Shown: positions 1-9,277 of the stretch, piece by piece
Numbering within the stretch: the first letter of the stretch is position 1
How the letters are laid out: every line of letters starts with the position of its first letter
Assembly (NCBI GenBank): GCA_036381015.1
Contig: DASVDR010000028.1
Span: forward strand, 1 to 64,000
Source of the DNA: Gammaproteobacteria bacterium
Lineage (GTDB): Bacteria; Pseudomonadota; Gammaproteobacteria; Steroidobacterales; Rariloculaceae
Direction: 5' to 3'
DNA length: 64,000 bases
Position numbers and translations under genes: made by a program
Notes under the pieces: model-generated
Seen by the model: the letters and a program-made list of their open reading frames with translations, nothing else
What the model was told of the DNA's origin: nothing
Databases searched by the model: none

Positions 1-2
1 TT

Positions 3-2201
3 CTTTGCGCCGCGGTCTGCGCCGCGGCCGCGGCGGCCGGCTGCGGGGGATCCTCGTCCGACGACCGGAGTCCGACGCCCGGCCCGCCGCCGCCGACCGC
101 CGGGCTCGATGCGCGCCCGGTCAACCTCACGTGCGTCGCACCGTCCGCGCCGGCCGCAGGGTCGCCGGAGATCGCACTCGAGGAAGCGTTTCCGCACGTC
201 GGCTTCACGCAGCCGCTCGCGATGATCCAAGCGCCCGGTGACGACTCGCGCTGGTTCGTGCTCGAGAAGCCCGGCCGCGTTCTCGTCATCGATAACGACC
301 CGAACGTCACCGCTGCCGAGACCGTTCTCGACGTCGATGCGTTCTTGGATGTCAACGACGCATCCGAGGGCGGCCTGCTCGGCATGGCGTTCGACCCCGC
401 CTTCGCCGAGAACGGCACCGTGTATCTGTCGTTCACCGAAGGCACGCCGATGGTCTCCGTGGTCAAGCGCTTCACGAGCCCGGACGGCACGACGCTCGAT
501 CCCGCGGCCGAGGACGTGCTCCGCGTGAATCAGCCCTTCGAGAATCACAACGGCGGCCAGATCGGGTTCGGGCCGGACGGATACCTGTACATCGGCCTCG
601 GCGACGGCGGCTCCGGCGGAGATCCGCAAGGGCATGCGCAGAACACGAAAGACCTTCTCGGCTCGATGCTGCGGATCGACGTCGCGGGCGACGCGCCGTA
701 CGAGATCCCGGCGGACAATCCGTTCGCGGGCAATCCGACGTGTGGGCCGGATCCGAACGTCCCGGCCGCCGCGGACTGCCCGGAGATCTACGCGTGGGGC
801 TTGCGCAACCCGTGGCGCTGGAGCTTCGACGCCGACACCGGAGCACTTTGGGTCGGCGACGTCGGCCAGGGCACGCGCGAGGAAATCGACGTGGTCGAGC
901 GCGGCGGCAACTACGGATGGAATTGCCGCGAGGGCCGGATCGCGTATCCCGGCACACACTCTCCGGCATGCGCCGACGCGACGGGGCTCATCGATCCGGT
1001 GCACGATTATCCGCGCAGCGAGGGAACCTCCGTCACCGGCGGCTACGTCTATCGCGGCACGGCGATCCCGGCGCTCGTCGGAAGCTACGTGTTCGGCGAT
1101 TACGGAAGCGGTCGGATCTGGCGGCTCGCCGGCGACGGCGCGGGGGGCTACACGGCCGAGCTTCTGCTCGACACGAACCTCGCGATCTCGTCGTTCGCCG
1201 AGGGGCTCGACCGGGAGCTCTATGTCGTCGACCTCGTTGGCGGCGGGCTCTACCGGATCGTCGCGGCCGGCGACCGGCCTTCCGGCTCGCCGGTTCCGGA
1301 AAGCCTGTCGGCCACGGGCTGCGTCGACTCCGCCGACCCGGCGCGGCCCGCCGCGGGATTGATTCCGTACGACGTCGCCGCACCCTTCTGGTCGGACGGC
1401 GCCGACAAGGAGCGCTGGCTCGCGGTCCCCGACGGCACGACGATCGCGGTCGGCGCGGACGGCGACTTCGCGTTCCCGGAGGGCGCGGTGCTGATGAAGC
1501 ACTTCCGGCTCGACGGCCGTCTCGTCGAGACTCGCCTCCTGATGCACCATCCGCGGGCGGGCTGGGCCGGCTACAGCTATCGCTGGAACGACGCGCAGAC
1601 CGATGCGACGCTCGTCGAAGGCGGGGCCGTCGCAGAGATCGGCGGCAGGCAGTGGATTTTCCCGTCCTCGGACGACTGCCTCGCGTGCCATACGAGCGCC
1701 GCCGGGTTCACGCTGGGGCTCGAGACGGCGCAGCTCGACAATGATTTCACGTATCCCGCTACCGGCCGCACCGCGAACCAGCTCGAGACGCTCGATGCCA
1801 TCGCGCTCTTCGCCTCGCCGCTCGCGCCGAGCAGCGGCGAGGCGCTCGCAGACCCCTACGACGCGGCCGCCCCGCTCGACGCCCGCGCTCGCGCGTACCT
1901 CCACACGAACTGCGCGCAGTGCCACCGGGAGGGCGGCCTGGCGCCGGTCGCGCTGGACCTGAGGTACGACGTCCGGCTCGCCGAGACCGGCGCGTGCGAT
2001 GCCCTGCCGCAAGCCGGCGACCTCGGGCTCGGCGCCGGTGCACGCATCATCGCCCCCGGCGAGCCGGAACGCTCGGTGCTGCTCGGCCGGCTCGAGCGGC
2101 GGGACGCCTACGCGATGCCGCCGCTCGCGAGCAACGTCGTCGACGCCGAAGGCGCCGCGCTGATTCGCGAGTGGATTGCATCGCTCGCCGGTTGCGGCTG
2201 A
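3..2201 (+). CDS. Sorbosone dehydrogenase-like / cytochrome c lipoprotein (5' end outside window)
   Basis: The reading frame is open to the left edge, so the true start lies before the window. The first visible residues are a hydrophobic alanine-rich stretch ending in Ala-Ala-Gly-Cys, with the Cys codon at 42-44. This is a lipobox, followed by a Ser/Asp/Pro-rich linker, so the protein is probably an exported lipoprotein. The first half (about 220-1280) is a six-bladed propeller of the glucose/sorbosone dehydrogenase family (motifs such as [15 protein letters not shown] and [13 protein letters not shown]), which oxidises sugars or alcohols, often with PQQ. The C-terminal part has two haem c motifs, CLACH (codons from 1677) and CAQCH (from 1911), which could pass electrons to the respiratory chain. 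The substrate cannot be predicted. The ATG at 222 is internal to the propeller and is not the start. Confidence 0.85.
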   Translation, partial: LCAAVCAAAAAAGCGGSSSDDRSPTPGPPPPTAGLDARPVNLTCVAPSAPAAGSPEIALEEAFPHVGFTQPLAMIQAPGDDSRWFVLEKPGRVLVIDNDPNVTAAETVLDVDAFLDVNDASEGGLLGMAFDPAFAENGTVYLSFTEGTPMVSVVKRFTSPDGTTLDPAAEDVLRVNQPFENHNGGQIGFGPDGYLYIGLGDGGSGGDPQGHAQNTKDLLGSMLRIDVAGDAPYEIPADNPFAGNPTCGPDPNVPAAADCPEIYAWGLRNPWRWSFDADTGALWVGDVGQGTREEIDVVERGGNYGWNCREGRIAYPGTHSPACADATGLIDPVHDYPRSEGTSVTGGYVYRGTAIPALVGSYVFGDYGSGRIWRLAGDGAGGYTAELLLDTNLAISSFAEGLDRELYVVDLVGGGLYRIVAAGDRPSGSPVPESLSATGCVDSADPARPAAGLIPYDVAAPFWSDGADKERWLAVPDGTTIAVGADGDFAFPEGAVLMKHFRLDGRLVETRLLMHHPRAGWAGYSYRWNDAQTDATLVEGGAVAEIGGRQWIFPSSDDCLACHTSAAGFTLGLETAQLDNDFTYPATGRTANQLETLDAIALFASPLAPSSGEALADPYDAAAPLDARARAYLHTNCAQCHREGGLAPVALDLRYDVRLAETGACDALPQAGDLGLGAGARIIAPGEPERSVLLGRLERRDAYAMPPLASNVVDAEGAALIREWIASLAGCG

Positions 2202-2244
2202 GCGGCGCAACGCTCGCTCCCGCCCATCGACTACAATCGCCGGA

Positions 2245-3924
2245 ATGGATACCGAACGTGCCGCAGGAGCGGATTTCATCCGGCAGATCGTCGCTGCCGA
2301 CGTCGCGAGCGGGAAGCACGGCGGCCGCGTGCAGACGCGTTTTCCGCCCGAGCCGAACGGCTATCTCCACATCGGCCACGCGAAGGCCATTTGCCTCGAT
2401 TTCGGCATCGCCGAGGAGTTCGGCGGCAAGTGCTACCTGCGCTTCGACGACACGAACCCCGGCAGGGAGGATCCGGAGTTCGTCGAGGCGATCAAGCGCG
2501 ACGTGCGCTGGCTCGGGTTCGACTGGGAAGACCGGCTGACCCATGCCTCCGATTACTTTCCGCAGCTCTACGAGCTCGCGCTGCAGCTGATTCGCGACGG
2601 CAAGGCGTACGTCGACCACCTGACGGCCGAGGAGATCCGTGCCTACCGCGGGACGCTCACGGAGCCGGGCCGCAACAGCCCGTACCGCGACCGTTCCGTC
2701 GAGGAGAATCTTCGCCTTTTCGAGGCGATGCGCCGCGGCGAGCTCGACGAGGGCGAGTGCGTGCTGCGCGCGAAGATCGACATGGCGTCGCCGAACATCA
2801 ACCTGCGTGATCCCACGCTCTACCGCATCCGCAAGGTGCCCCACCAGCGCACCGGCGATGCGTGGTGCATCTATCCGATGTACGACTTCGCGCATACGCT
2901 GTCGGATGCGCTCGAAGGGACGACGCATTCGCTGTGCTCGCTCGAGTTCGAGGATCATCGCCCGCTCTACGAGTGGTTCCTCGAGAACCTGCCGGTGCCT
3001 CACCGCCCGCAGCAGATCGAGTTCTCGCGGCTGAACCTCATGTTCACGCAGATGAGCAAGCGGCGCCTGCGCCAGCTCGTCGAGGAAGGCCGTGTGGAGG
3101 GCTGGGACGATCCGCGGATGCCGACGCTCTCCGCGATGCGGCGGCGCGGCTACACGCCGCAGGCGATCCGCGACTTCATTCGCCGCACCGGCGTGACCAA
3201 GAAGGAGCACGTGATCGAGCTCGGCCTGCTCGAGAGCTCGGTCCGCGACGACCTGAACGAGCGCGCGCCGCGCCGATTCGCGGTGCTCGATCCGTTGCGG
3301 CTCACGATCGAGAACTATCCCGAGGATCGCGAGGAATGGCTCGACGCGGCGAACCATCCGAACCGCCCCGAGCTCGGCTCGCGCAAGGTGCCGTTCTCGC
3401 GCGACATCCTGATCGAGCGATCCGATTTCATGGAGGATCCGCCGAAGAAGTTCTACCGCCTGAAGCCGGGCGGCGAGGTGCGTCTGCGATACGGCTACAT
3501 CGTGAAGTGCGAGGACGTCGTCAAGGACGAGGCCGGCAACGTCGTCGAGGTGCGCTGCAGCTATGATCCGGCCACGCGCAGCGGCTCGGGCGATGCCACG
3601 CGCAAGGTTCAGGGCACGATTCACTGGGTGTCCGCGCGGCATGCGGCCCGGGTCGAGGCGCGGCTCTACGATCGGCTGTTCGCCGTGCCGTATCCGGAAG
3701 GCGAGGACCTCGACCGCGAGCTGAATCCGGCGTCGCTCGAGATCGTCGAAGCGGCAGTCGAGCCCGCGCTCGGCGATGCCGCGGCCGAGGAGCACTTTCA
3801 GTTCGAGCGTCTCGGCTACTTCTTCGTCGACCCGGTCCTGTCCGCGCCCGGGCGTCCGGTGTTCAACCGCACGGTCACGCTGCGCGACAGCTGGGCGAAG
3901 ATCGAGCAGGCGGCGGCCCGCTGA
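2245..3924 (+). CDS. glnS: Glutaminyl-tRNA synthetase
   Basis: 559-residue class I aminoacyl-tRNA synthetase that charges tRNA-Gln in the cytoplasm; E. coli GlnS is 554 residues. The HIGH signature is at residues 42-45 within [16 protein letters not shown], and the KMSKS-type loop is MSKRR from residue 270. Glutamine-type rather than glutamate-type identity follows from the [12 protein letters not shown] context and from the C-terminal beta-barrel anticodon-binding region. I chose ATG 2245 because the next residues match the usual short N-terminus. The frame stays open back to 2176, but that adds non-conserved sequence overlapping the upstream gene. A TACAAT hexamer at 2232-2237 lies only 7 nt before the ATG and there is no Shine-Dalgarno, so the transcript may be nearly leaderless. 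Confidence 0.97.
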   Translation: MDTERAAGADFIRQIVAADVASGKHGGRVQTRFPPEPNGYLHIGHAKAICLDFGIAEEFGGKCYLRFDDTNPGREDPEFVEAIKRDVRWLGFDWEDRLTHASDYFPQLYELALQLIRDGKAYVDHLTAEEIRAYRGTLTEPGRNSPYRDRSVEENLRLFEAMRRGELDEGECVLRAKIDMASPNINLRDPTLYRIRKVPHQRTGDAWCIYPMYDFAHTLSDALEGTTHSLCSLEFEDHRPLYEWFLENLPVPHRPQQIEFSRLNLMFTQMSKRRLRQLVEEGRVEGWDDPRMPTLSAMRRRGYTPQAIRDFIRRTGVTKKEHVIELGLLESSVRDDLNERAPRRFAVLDPLRLTIENYPEDREEWLDAANHPNRPELGSRKVPFSRDILIERSDFMEDPPKKFYRLKPGGEVRLRYGYIVKCEDVVKDEAGNVVEVRCSYDPATRSGSGDATRKVQGTIHWVSARHAARVEARLYDRLFAVPYPEGEDLDRELNPASLEIVEAAVEPALGDAAAEEHFQFERLGYFFVDPVLSAPGRPVFNRTVTLRDSWAKIEQAAAR

Positions 3925-3957
3925 CCGGGCGCGACACGCGGCGGCGGGAGGCGCAGC

Positions 3958-5301
3958 TCACGCGGGCGCGAGCACGACTTTCTCGTAGAGCGTGCGCGCC
4001 TTGCCTTCGGGATCGTATTTCGCCTTCAGCTCGCGGTAGGCCGCGCCGTTGTAGCGCGCGTCGAACTCCTCGCGGGTCATGAACGACGACGAGTAGAGCA
4101 TCTTCAGGCCGCCGAGCTCGAAGCACTGGCGGTCCATGATCTTCGTGTAGTAGTACCGTTCCCGGCCGGGCGGCCGGCGCGCTTGCAGATAGCAGCCCAG
4201 ATTGAAATAGAGCGTATCGGGCTCGATCGGGTAGAGCGTGGGGCTGCGCGGCGTCTTGATCGGCACCGCGGCCCACGGCCGCCCGTCGAGGCGCACTTCG
4301 CGAAGCGCGAACTCGAGCAGCGCCTCCGCCCGGTCCCACGGCACCTCCCAGTCCTGGATCAACGGCTCCGTGTCGGGCTCGGAAGCCCTGGGAATGCGCC
4401 GTGCGAGGCTCTCCTTCAGCGCGACGTAACGGGTATAGAAGCTCGAGTTGCGATAACGAGCCGGCGCGTAACGGCGGAACAGCCGATAGGCGATGCCGTC
4501 CGGGAGGTTCCAGAACCACTCGGGGTCGTAGCGGAAGATGTAGTCGCGCGTCGTGAGATAAACGTCGTCGCGCTCCTGCACGAGCTTGTAGAACACATGG
4601 CGGCGCAGAATGTCGTCGACGTGCGGCGTCCGCTCCGCGAAGCGCCCCGTCATCAGCAGGTACCGCCCGTCCTCGAAAACGAGACCCTCCACGAAGTCGA
4701 TGTCGGGCGTCTCCGCAGCCCTCCGCATCGCATCGAGATACGCGGCCGCGGCGCCGAAGCGCTCGACGTGCAAATGCACGTACGGCCGGGCGGGATGCAG
4801 CGCGATTCGCGCGCGCAGGATGTAGCCGAGGGTCCCGTACGAATTGGGCAGCGCGCGGAACAGATCCGCGTGCTCGTTCGACGGGCTCGCCGTGACGATG
4901 CGCCCGCCGGGCAGCAGCACGTCGGCTTCGAGCAGGCCGTCGTGCACGAAGCCGTAACGGAAGCACGTGCTTTCGATGCCGATCCCGACCGTTGCCCCGC
5001 CCACGGTGATGTGCTTCAGCTCCGGGGCCACGAGCGGCAGGAAGCCGTGCTCGAGCGTGCAGTCGACGACGGTCTCGTAGGTCGTCAAGCCTTCGACGTC
5101 GGCCGTGCGGGCATCCTGATCGACTACGATCACTCGATTGAACTCGCCGAGCGCCAGCCGGCGCGGCGCGGCCTCGCGCGGGCGATAGCGGAACAGGTTC
5201 GAGATCGTCGACTTCGCGAGCTGCAGCTGCCCCGGCGCGTCGCGCCATGCGCTCTCGAGCCGTGCCTTCTTCCGCTCGTACTCGAAAAAGGTGTCAGGCA
5301 C
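3958..5301 (-). CDS. FAD-linked oxidoreductase (DHCR24/BfaA-like)
   Basis: 447-residue flavoprotein of the FAD_binding_4 (VAO/PCMH) superfamily. The flavin-binding region is at residues about 55-165, including a glycine-rich PELKHITVGGATVG segment and the later YGTLGY motif. The C-terminal half resembles the DHCR24-like branch. It lies 92 nt downstream of a CFA-type methyltransferase on the same strand. In mycobacteria and other actinobacteria a pair of this kind (BfaA/TmsA with BfaB/TmsB) methylates oleoyl chains and reduces the methylene intermediate to 10-methyl fatty acids; assigning that role here is inference. The only usable start is GTG 5301, preceded in frame by a TGA. This GTG lies inside a copy of the local palindromic repeat, so residues 1-7 (MPDTFFE) are repeat-encoded. 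Alternative: an unrelated sugar-lactone or sterol-type oxidase. Confidence 0.8.
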   Translation of the reverse strand: MPDTFFEYERKKARLESAWRDAPGQLQLAKSTISNLFRYRPREAAPRRLALGEFNRVIVVDQDARTADVEGLTTYETVVDCTLEHGFLPLVAPELKHITVGGATVGIGIESTCFRYGFVHDGLLEADVLLPGGRIVTASPSNEHADLFRALPNSYGTLGYILRARIALHPARPYVHLHVERFGAAAAYLDAMRRAAETPDIDFVEGLVFEDGRYLLMTGRFAERTPHVDDILRRHVFYKLVQERDDVYLTTRDYIFRYDPEWFWNLPDGIAYRLFRRYAPARYRNSSFYTRYVALKESLARRIPRASEPDTEPLIQDWEVPWDRAEALLEFALREVRLDGRPWAAVPIKTPRSPTLYPIEPDTLYFNLGCYLQARRPPGRERYYYTKIMDRQCFELGGLKMLYSSSFMTREEFDARYNGAAYRELKAKYDPEGKARTLYEKVVLAPA

Positions 5302-5335
5302 GATTTTCCCGGAAAAGGTGTCTCACACGATTTTT
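5285..5335. repeat. Two degenerate copies of the GGTGTCTGACACC palindrome
   Basis: Copies at 5285-5307 and 5313-5335, both variants with a CACGATTTT right half in place of CACCTTTT. They sit between the methyltransferase and the FAD oxidoreductase genes (both minus strand), and the first copy overlaps the start codon of the latter. The same family occurs in better-preserved form at 9224, 26455, 41102 and 57079. Confidence 0.8.
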
Positions 5336-5393
5336 GAGGCTGTCGCGCACGGCGCTCCTTTCGCGGCAAAAGGGGCCGCCCCCCTTCTTTCCG

Positions 5394-6674
5394 CTACTCC
5401 GCGGTCTCGTAGACGTGCGCGCGGGTGTGCGGCACGTCGTTCATTCCGGAGCGTGCGAACACCACCTGGAAGAGCTGAAGCTTGCCGCGCACGAAGGCCA
5501 TGATCGAGCCCGCGAGGTACAGGCGCCAGGCCCGCACGAAGGTCTCGTCGAACATCGCCCGTACCTGGTCGACGTTCGCCTCGTAGCGCTCGAGCCAGTG
5601 CCGCAGCGTTTGCGCGTAGTGCAGGCGAATGTTCTCGACGTCGAGCACCGACAAGCCGTTCGGCTCGAAGATGTCCATCATCTGGCGCAGGGTCGGAGGG
5701 TAGGCGCCGGGGAAGATGCGTTTGTCGATCCAGGGATTCAACCGCTCGGGGCGATCGCGGCCAATGCTGTGGATCAGCCCGCGGCCTTCCGGAGTGATCA
5801 AATCGCCGATCAGCTTGCCGAGGGCCCGGTAGTTGCCCGGCCCGACGTGCTCGAGCATGCCGATCGAGACGAACACGTCATAGCGGCTTCCGACGCCGGC
5901 CGCGTTGCGATAGTCGTCCTCGACGAACTCGACGGCCTCCGAAAGGCCCTCGCGCTTCGCCCATTCGGTCGCGTGCGCGACCTGCTCGCGCGAGATGTTG
6001 AAGCTGCGGACACGCGCGCCGTAGTGCTTCGCCATGAACAGCGCGAACCCGCCCCAGCCGCTGCCGGCCTCGATGACACGCTCGCCCGCCCGCAGGCGCA
6101 GCTTGCGGCACACGTGATGCATCTTCGCCTGCTGCGCCTCCTCGATCGTCATCGCCGGATCGGCGTAGTAGGCGCAGGTGTACTGGAGCGCGTCGCGGTC
6201 GAGCCAGAGACGGTAGAAGTCGTTGCCGATGTCGTAATGGTGATGGATGTTGCGACGCGACTCGGAGAGATCGGGCGCGAGCCGGCGGCCCCGCTCGACC
6301 CACGCCGCGCGGGCACTCTCGTCGGCGTAGCGGTACGCGTGCTCGAGGAACGCGAGCAGATCCCCGCGGAGCTCGACGCGCCCGGCGCTGTAGAGGTCGC
6401 CGAAATGGAGCTCGGGATTGATCAGGAGCTGCCAGAGCGCCTTACGATCCGCGATGCGCACGGTGATCGTTCCGTCCGCGGGTGCGCCGGCCTCGAGCGG
6501 CGGCGTATCCCAGAGCAGGACCCGGATCGGCGTGTCGCCGAGCCTCGCGGTCACCTGCGCGAGAAGCCAGCGGTCGAATCCGCTCGGGCCGTTACCCGCG
6601 CGGGCGCGCACGGTCGAATCCGCTCCGTACCCGGCATTCGGGACGCCGAGGGGCTCCAGGCGACTCCTGTTCAT
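5394..6674 (-). CDS. Cyclopropane-fatty-acid-synthase-family SAM methyltransferase
   Basis: 426-residue member of the CFA synthase (Mycolic_acid_synthase) family, which transfers a methyl carbon from S-adenosylmethionine to the double bond of phospholipid acyl chains at the inner membrane. Family marks are HHYDIGNDFY at 145-154, the catalytic-region YTCAYY with Cys167, the SAM-binding loop EAGSGWGG at 202-209 and GMLEHVG with Glu275. E. coli Cfa is 382 residues; the extra length is N-terminal. ATG 6674 is the last methionine before the conserved part, and the long upstream extension of the frame is non-conserved. Because an FAD-linked oxidoreductase follows, the product may be a 10-methyl branched acid (BfaB/TmsB/UfaA-like) rather than a cyclopropane acid; this is inference. 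Confidence 0.9.
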   Translation of the reverse strand: MNRSRLEPLGVPNAGYGADSTVRARAGNGPSGFDRWLLAQVTARLGDTPIRVLLWDTPPLEAGAPADGTITVRIADRKALWQLLINPELHFGDLYSAGRVELRGDLLAFLEHAYRYADESARAAWVERGRRLAPDLSESRRNIHHHYDIGNDFYRLWLDRDALQYTCAYYADPAMTIEEAQQAKMHHVCRKLRLRAGERVIEAGSGWGGFALFMAKHYGARVRSFNISREQVAHATEWAKREGLSEAVEFVEDDYRNAAGVGSRYDVFVSIGMLEHVGPGNYRALGKLIGDLITPEGRGLIHSIGRDRPERLNPWIDKRIFPGAYPPTLRQMMDIFEPNGLSVLDVENIRLHYAQTLRHWLERYEANVDQVRAMFDETFVRAWRLYLAGSIMAFVRGKLQLFQVVFARSGMNDVPHTRAHVYETAE

Positions 6675-6966
6675 CTTGATTTTCGCTCGTTCTCCGCTGC
6701 AGCACGCCGGGCGAGGCGGCCGGACGGCCGACGAGGCGGCGGAGCCGAGCGCTTTCGGCGATCCCCGAGAAGCGGGCTTGCTCGCGCTTGTCGACAGGTT
6801 CCGAGCCGGCAGGCCCGCGGGTATTGTGCCATGGGCGATTCGAGACTTGAAATTACCGTGCGACGCAGGTCGTTGAAGTCGCAGCGGTTCCGGCGCCGCC
6901 GGCCTGACGCGGACCGGCACCGCCGTGGCCGGTGGGTTAAGATAGCGCACCGAAAGGAGTCGATCG

Positions 6967-8013
6967 ATGAGCAGCAGCGTAAAGCCATGGCAAGGGGAAG
7001 GCGCGGTCCGCGACCGCCTGAACCGGCCCGTGCGCGATCTACGCATCTCCGTCATCGATCGCTGCAACTTCCGCTGTCCGTACTGCATGCCGGCCGAGAT
7101 CTACGGCAAGGGGCATCGATTCCTGCCGCGCTCGCACTGGCTCACGCCCGGCGAGATCAAGCGGGTGGCCGGCCTGTTTCTGCAGCTCGGCGTCACGAAG
7201 CTGCGCTTGACCGGCGGTGAGCCGCTGCTGCGCCGCGACATCGTCGAGATCGTCGCCGCGCTCGCGACGCTGCCGGGCGTCGACGACCTGGCGCTGACGA
7301 CGAACGGCACGCGGCTGAAGGAGCAGGCGAAGGCGCTCCGGGCCGCAGGCTTGAAGCGCGTGACGGTCAGCCTCGACAGCCTCGACGACGCCGTCTTCCG
7401 CGTGATGAACGGCAACCGCGGAGGCGTCGCCACCGTGCTCGCCGCAATCGAGGCTGCGCTCGCCGAAGGCTTCTCGCCCGTCAAGATCAACGTGATGGTC
7501 CAGCGGGGCAAGAACGAGGAGGGCGTCCTCGACCTCGTGGAGCGCTTCCGCGGCACCGGCGTGATCGTGCGCTTCATCGAGTACATGGACGTCGGCACCC
7601 TGAACGGCTGGCGCGCGGAGGACGTCGTATCGTCGAAGGAGCTGCTCGAACGGATCGCGGCCCGCTGGCCGGTCGAGCCGCTCGACAAGAACTACCGCGG
7701 GGAGGTCGCCACGCGGTATGCGTTCACGGACGGCGGCGGCGAGATCGGCTTCATCTCGTCCGTCAGCGAGCCGTTCTGCGGGGATTGCCATCGCGCGCGG
7801 CTGTCGGCGGAGGGGAGGCTCTATACGTGCCTCTTCGCGGCGCACGGCACCGACTTGCGCGCTCCGCTGCGCGCCGGCGCGAGCGATGCGGAGCTGATCG
7901 GGCTGCTGCAGAACGTCTGGCGTGCGCGCGCCGACCGCTACAGCGAGCTGCGCGCCGAGCTGCGCCGCTCCGGCGACCGCGCTCGCGTCGAGATGTACAG
8001 GATGGGCGGCTGA
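6967..8013 (+). CDS. moaA: GTP 3',8-cyclase, molybdenum cofactor synthesis
   Basis: 348-residue radical-SAM enzyme that converts GTP to 3',8-cyclo-GTP, the first step of molybdopterin synthesis. The N-terminal cluster motif CNFRCPYC gives Cys33, Cys37 and Cys40. A second cluster is formed by [18 protein letters not shown] in the C-terminal part, and the protein ends in the Gly-Gly tail required in this family (RMGG). The start is ATG 6967 with an AAAGGAG ribosome binding site about 7 nt upstream, and a possible -10 TAAGAT at 6938-6943 allows only a short leader. It heads moaA-moaC-moaD-moaE; moaC starts within its stop codon. Confidence 0.97.
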   Translation: MSSSVKPWQGEGAVRDRLNRPVRDLRISVIDRCNFRCPYCMPAEIYGKGHRFLPRSHWLTPGEIKRVAGLFLQLGVTKLRLTGGEPLLRRDIVEIVAALATLPGVDDLALTTNGTRLKEQAKALRAAGLKRVTVSLDSLDDAVFRVMNGNRGGVATVLAAIEAALAEGFSPVKINVMVQRGKNEEGVLDLVERFRGTGVIVRFIEYMDVGTLNGWRAEDVVSSKELLERIAARWPVEPLDKNYRGEVATRYAFTDGGGEIGFISSVSEPFCGDCHRARLSAEGRLYTCLFAAHGTDLRAPLRAGASDAELIGLLQNVWRARADRYSELRAELRRSGDRARVEMYRMGG

Positions 8014-8498
8014 TGCTGACGCACGTCGACACCGCGGACCGGCCGACGATGGTCGACGTCGGCGACAAGGCCGTCACGCGGCGCACGGCGGAAGCGCGCG
8101 CGATCGTTGTCTTTCCGCCCGATGCCGGCGTCGCGGCCGGCGAAACGCTCCGCACGAAGAAGGGCCCGGTGTTCGACACCGCGATCGTCGCGGGCGTGAT
8201 GGCCGCGAAGAGGACCCACGAGCTGATTCCGTTCTGCCACCCGATCGCGCTCGAGGATTGCAAGATCTCGATCGGCTGGAGCGATGCCGGCGAAATCGTC
8301 GTGAGCTGCGCCGTGCGGGCCACGCACAAGACCGGCGTCGAGATGGAGGCGCTTACCGGCGCCGCGGCGGCCGCGCTCACGATCTACGACATGTGCAAAG
8401 CGCTGACGCACGGCATCCGGATTCGCGAGGTCGCGCTCGTCTCGAAGACGGGCGGCAAGCGCGACTATCGGATCGGCGCCGAGGAGAAGGGGAAGTGA
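8013..8498 (+). CDS. moaC: Cyclic pyranopterin monophosphate synthase
   Basis: 161-residue enzyme that rearranges 3',8-cyclo-GTP to cyclic pyranopterin monophosphate, the second molybdopterin step. Conserved family sequence runs from [18 protein letters not shown] through [13 protein letters not shown] to [19 protein letters not shown] and KALTHGI. The ATG at 8013 overlaps the moaA stop (TGATG), indicating translational coupling; the frame's upstream extension lies inside moaA and is discarded. The downstream moaD GTG overlaps the moaC stop by four bases. Confidence 0.97.
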   Translation: MLTHVDTADRPTMVDVGDKAVTRRTAEARAIVVFPPDAGVAAGETLRTKKGPVFDTAIVAGVMAAKRTHELIPFCHPIALEDCKISIGWSDAGEIVVSCAVRATHKTGVEMEALTGAAAAALTIYDMCKALTHGIRIREVALVSKTGGKRDYRIGAEEKGK

Positions 8499-8737
8499 TC
8501 GACGTCACCGCACGCTATTTCGCCGCGTTTCGCGACAAGGCGGGCGCCGAGGCCGAGAGCGTGTCGACGCGGGCGCGCACGGCCGGCGAGCTCTTCGGCG
8601 AGCTTGCGGCTCGCCATGGGTTCGTGGACGCGCGCGGGCGCTGCAAGGTCGCGATCAACGACGAGCTCAGGGATTGGGACGCGGAGCTGGCCGACGGCGA
8701 CACGGTGCTCTTCTTCCCGCCCGTCGCCGGCGGCTGA
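8495..8737 (+). CDS. moaD: Molybdopterin synthase small subunit
   Basis: 80-residue ubiquitin-fold sulfur carrier. Its C-terminus is thiocarboxylated at the final Gly-Gly (ends VAGG) and it donates sulfur to cyclic pyranopterin monophosphate within the MoaD-MoaE complex. The start is GTG 8495, overlapping the moaC stop as GTGA; the 80-residue length and the [14 protein letters not shown] opening fit the family. moaE follows after 34 nt. No dedicated MoeB adenylyltransferase is present nearby. Confidence 0.95.
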   Translation: MIDVTARYFAAFRDKAGAEAESVSTRARTAGELFGELAARHGFVDARGRCKVAINDELRDWDAELADGDTVLFFPPVAGG

Positions 8738-8771
8738 CGGGCGCCGGTCCGCCGCCGCTCCGAGGAAGGCG

Positions 8772-9236
8772 ATGACCTTCGAGATCCGCCACGATCCGAT
8801 CGATCCGGAGAGCCTCAAGCGGCGACTCGAGCACCGAAGCGCGGGCGCATGCGCCACGTTCGAAGGCTGGGTTCGCGATCATAACGAAGGCGAGGCGGTC
8901 ACCGCGCTCGAGTACGAGGCATACGAGCCGGTCGCGGTCGCCGAGGGCCGCGAGATCCTCGCCGAGGCCATGCGCCGATTCGACGTCATCGCGGCGCACG
9001 CCGAGCATCGCGTCGGCGTGCTCGCGATCGGCGATTGCGCGGTCTGGGTCGGCGTCACCGCCGCGCACCGCGGTGCGGCCTTCGACGCGTGCCGGTTCAT
9101 CATCGACGAGATCAAGCAGCGCGTGCCGATCTGGAAGAAAGAGCACTACGCCGACGGCGCGAGCGGCTGGGTGAACTGCGCCACGGGCGCCCCGCGGGGC
9201 GAGGCGCGCCCGCCGCGGAGCGGAAAAGGTGTCTGA
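8772..9236 (+). CDS. moaE: Molybdopterin synthase catalytic subunit
   Basis: 154-residue large subunit of molybdopterin synthase, which inserts two sulfurs from MoaD thiocarboxylate into cyclic pyranopterin monophosphate. Conserved segments include GACATFEGWVRDHNEG, EHRVGVLAIGD, the AAHRGAAFDACRFIID helix and PIWKKEHYADG with the catalytic lysines. ATG 8772 follows a GAGGAAGG ribosome binding site. The final codons and the TGA stop at 9234-9236 fall inside a copy of the palindromic repeat, so the last residues (GKGV) are repeat-derived and the original C-terminus may have been slightly different. Confidence 0.96.
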   Translation: MTFEIRHDPIDPESLKRRLEHRSAGACATFEGWVRDHNEGEAVTALEYEAYEPVAVAEGREILAEAMRRFDVIAAHAEHRVGVLAIGDCAVWVGVTAAHRGAAFDACRFIIDEIKQRVPIWKKEHYADGASGWVNCATGAPRGEARPPRSGKGV

Positions 9237-9277
9237 CACCTTTTGCAGCGCGGAAAAGGTGTCTGACACCTTTTTTT
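9224..9277. repeat. Pair of GGTGTCTGACACC palindromes between convergent genes
   Basis: Two perfect copies of AAAGGTGTCTGACACCTTT, each with one further A and T at its ends, at 9224-9244 and 9254-9274, the second followed by a run of seven T. They contain the stop codon of moaE (plus strand) and supply part of the stop codon of the MocA-like gene (minus strand). A stem with A and T flanks would act as a Rho-independent terminator in both directions. Confidence 0.9.

Noticed and set aside
2047-3795. 582-codon antisense frame over glnS
   Set aside because: Shadow of glnS; no domain and biased composition.
6675-6966. Possible Moco riboswitch upstream of moaA
   Set aside because: I could not find the conserved Moco RNA elements, and a TAAGAT -10 close to the start leaves too short a leader.
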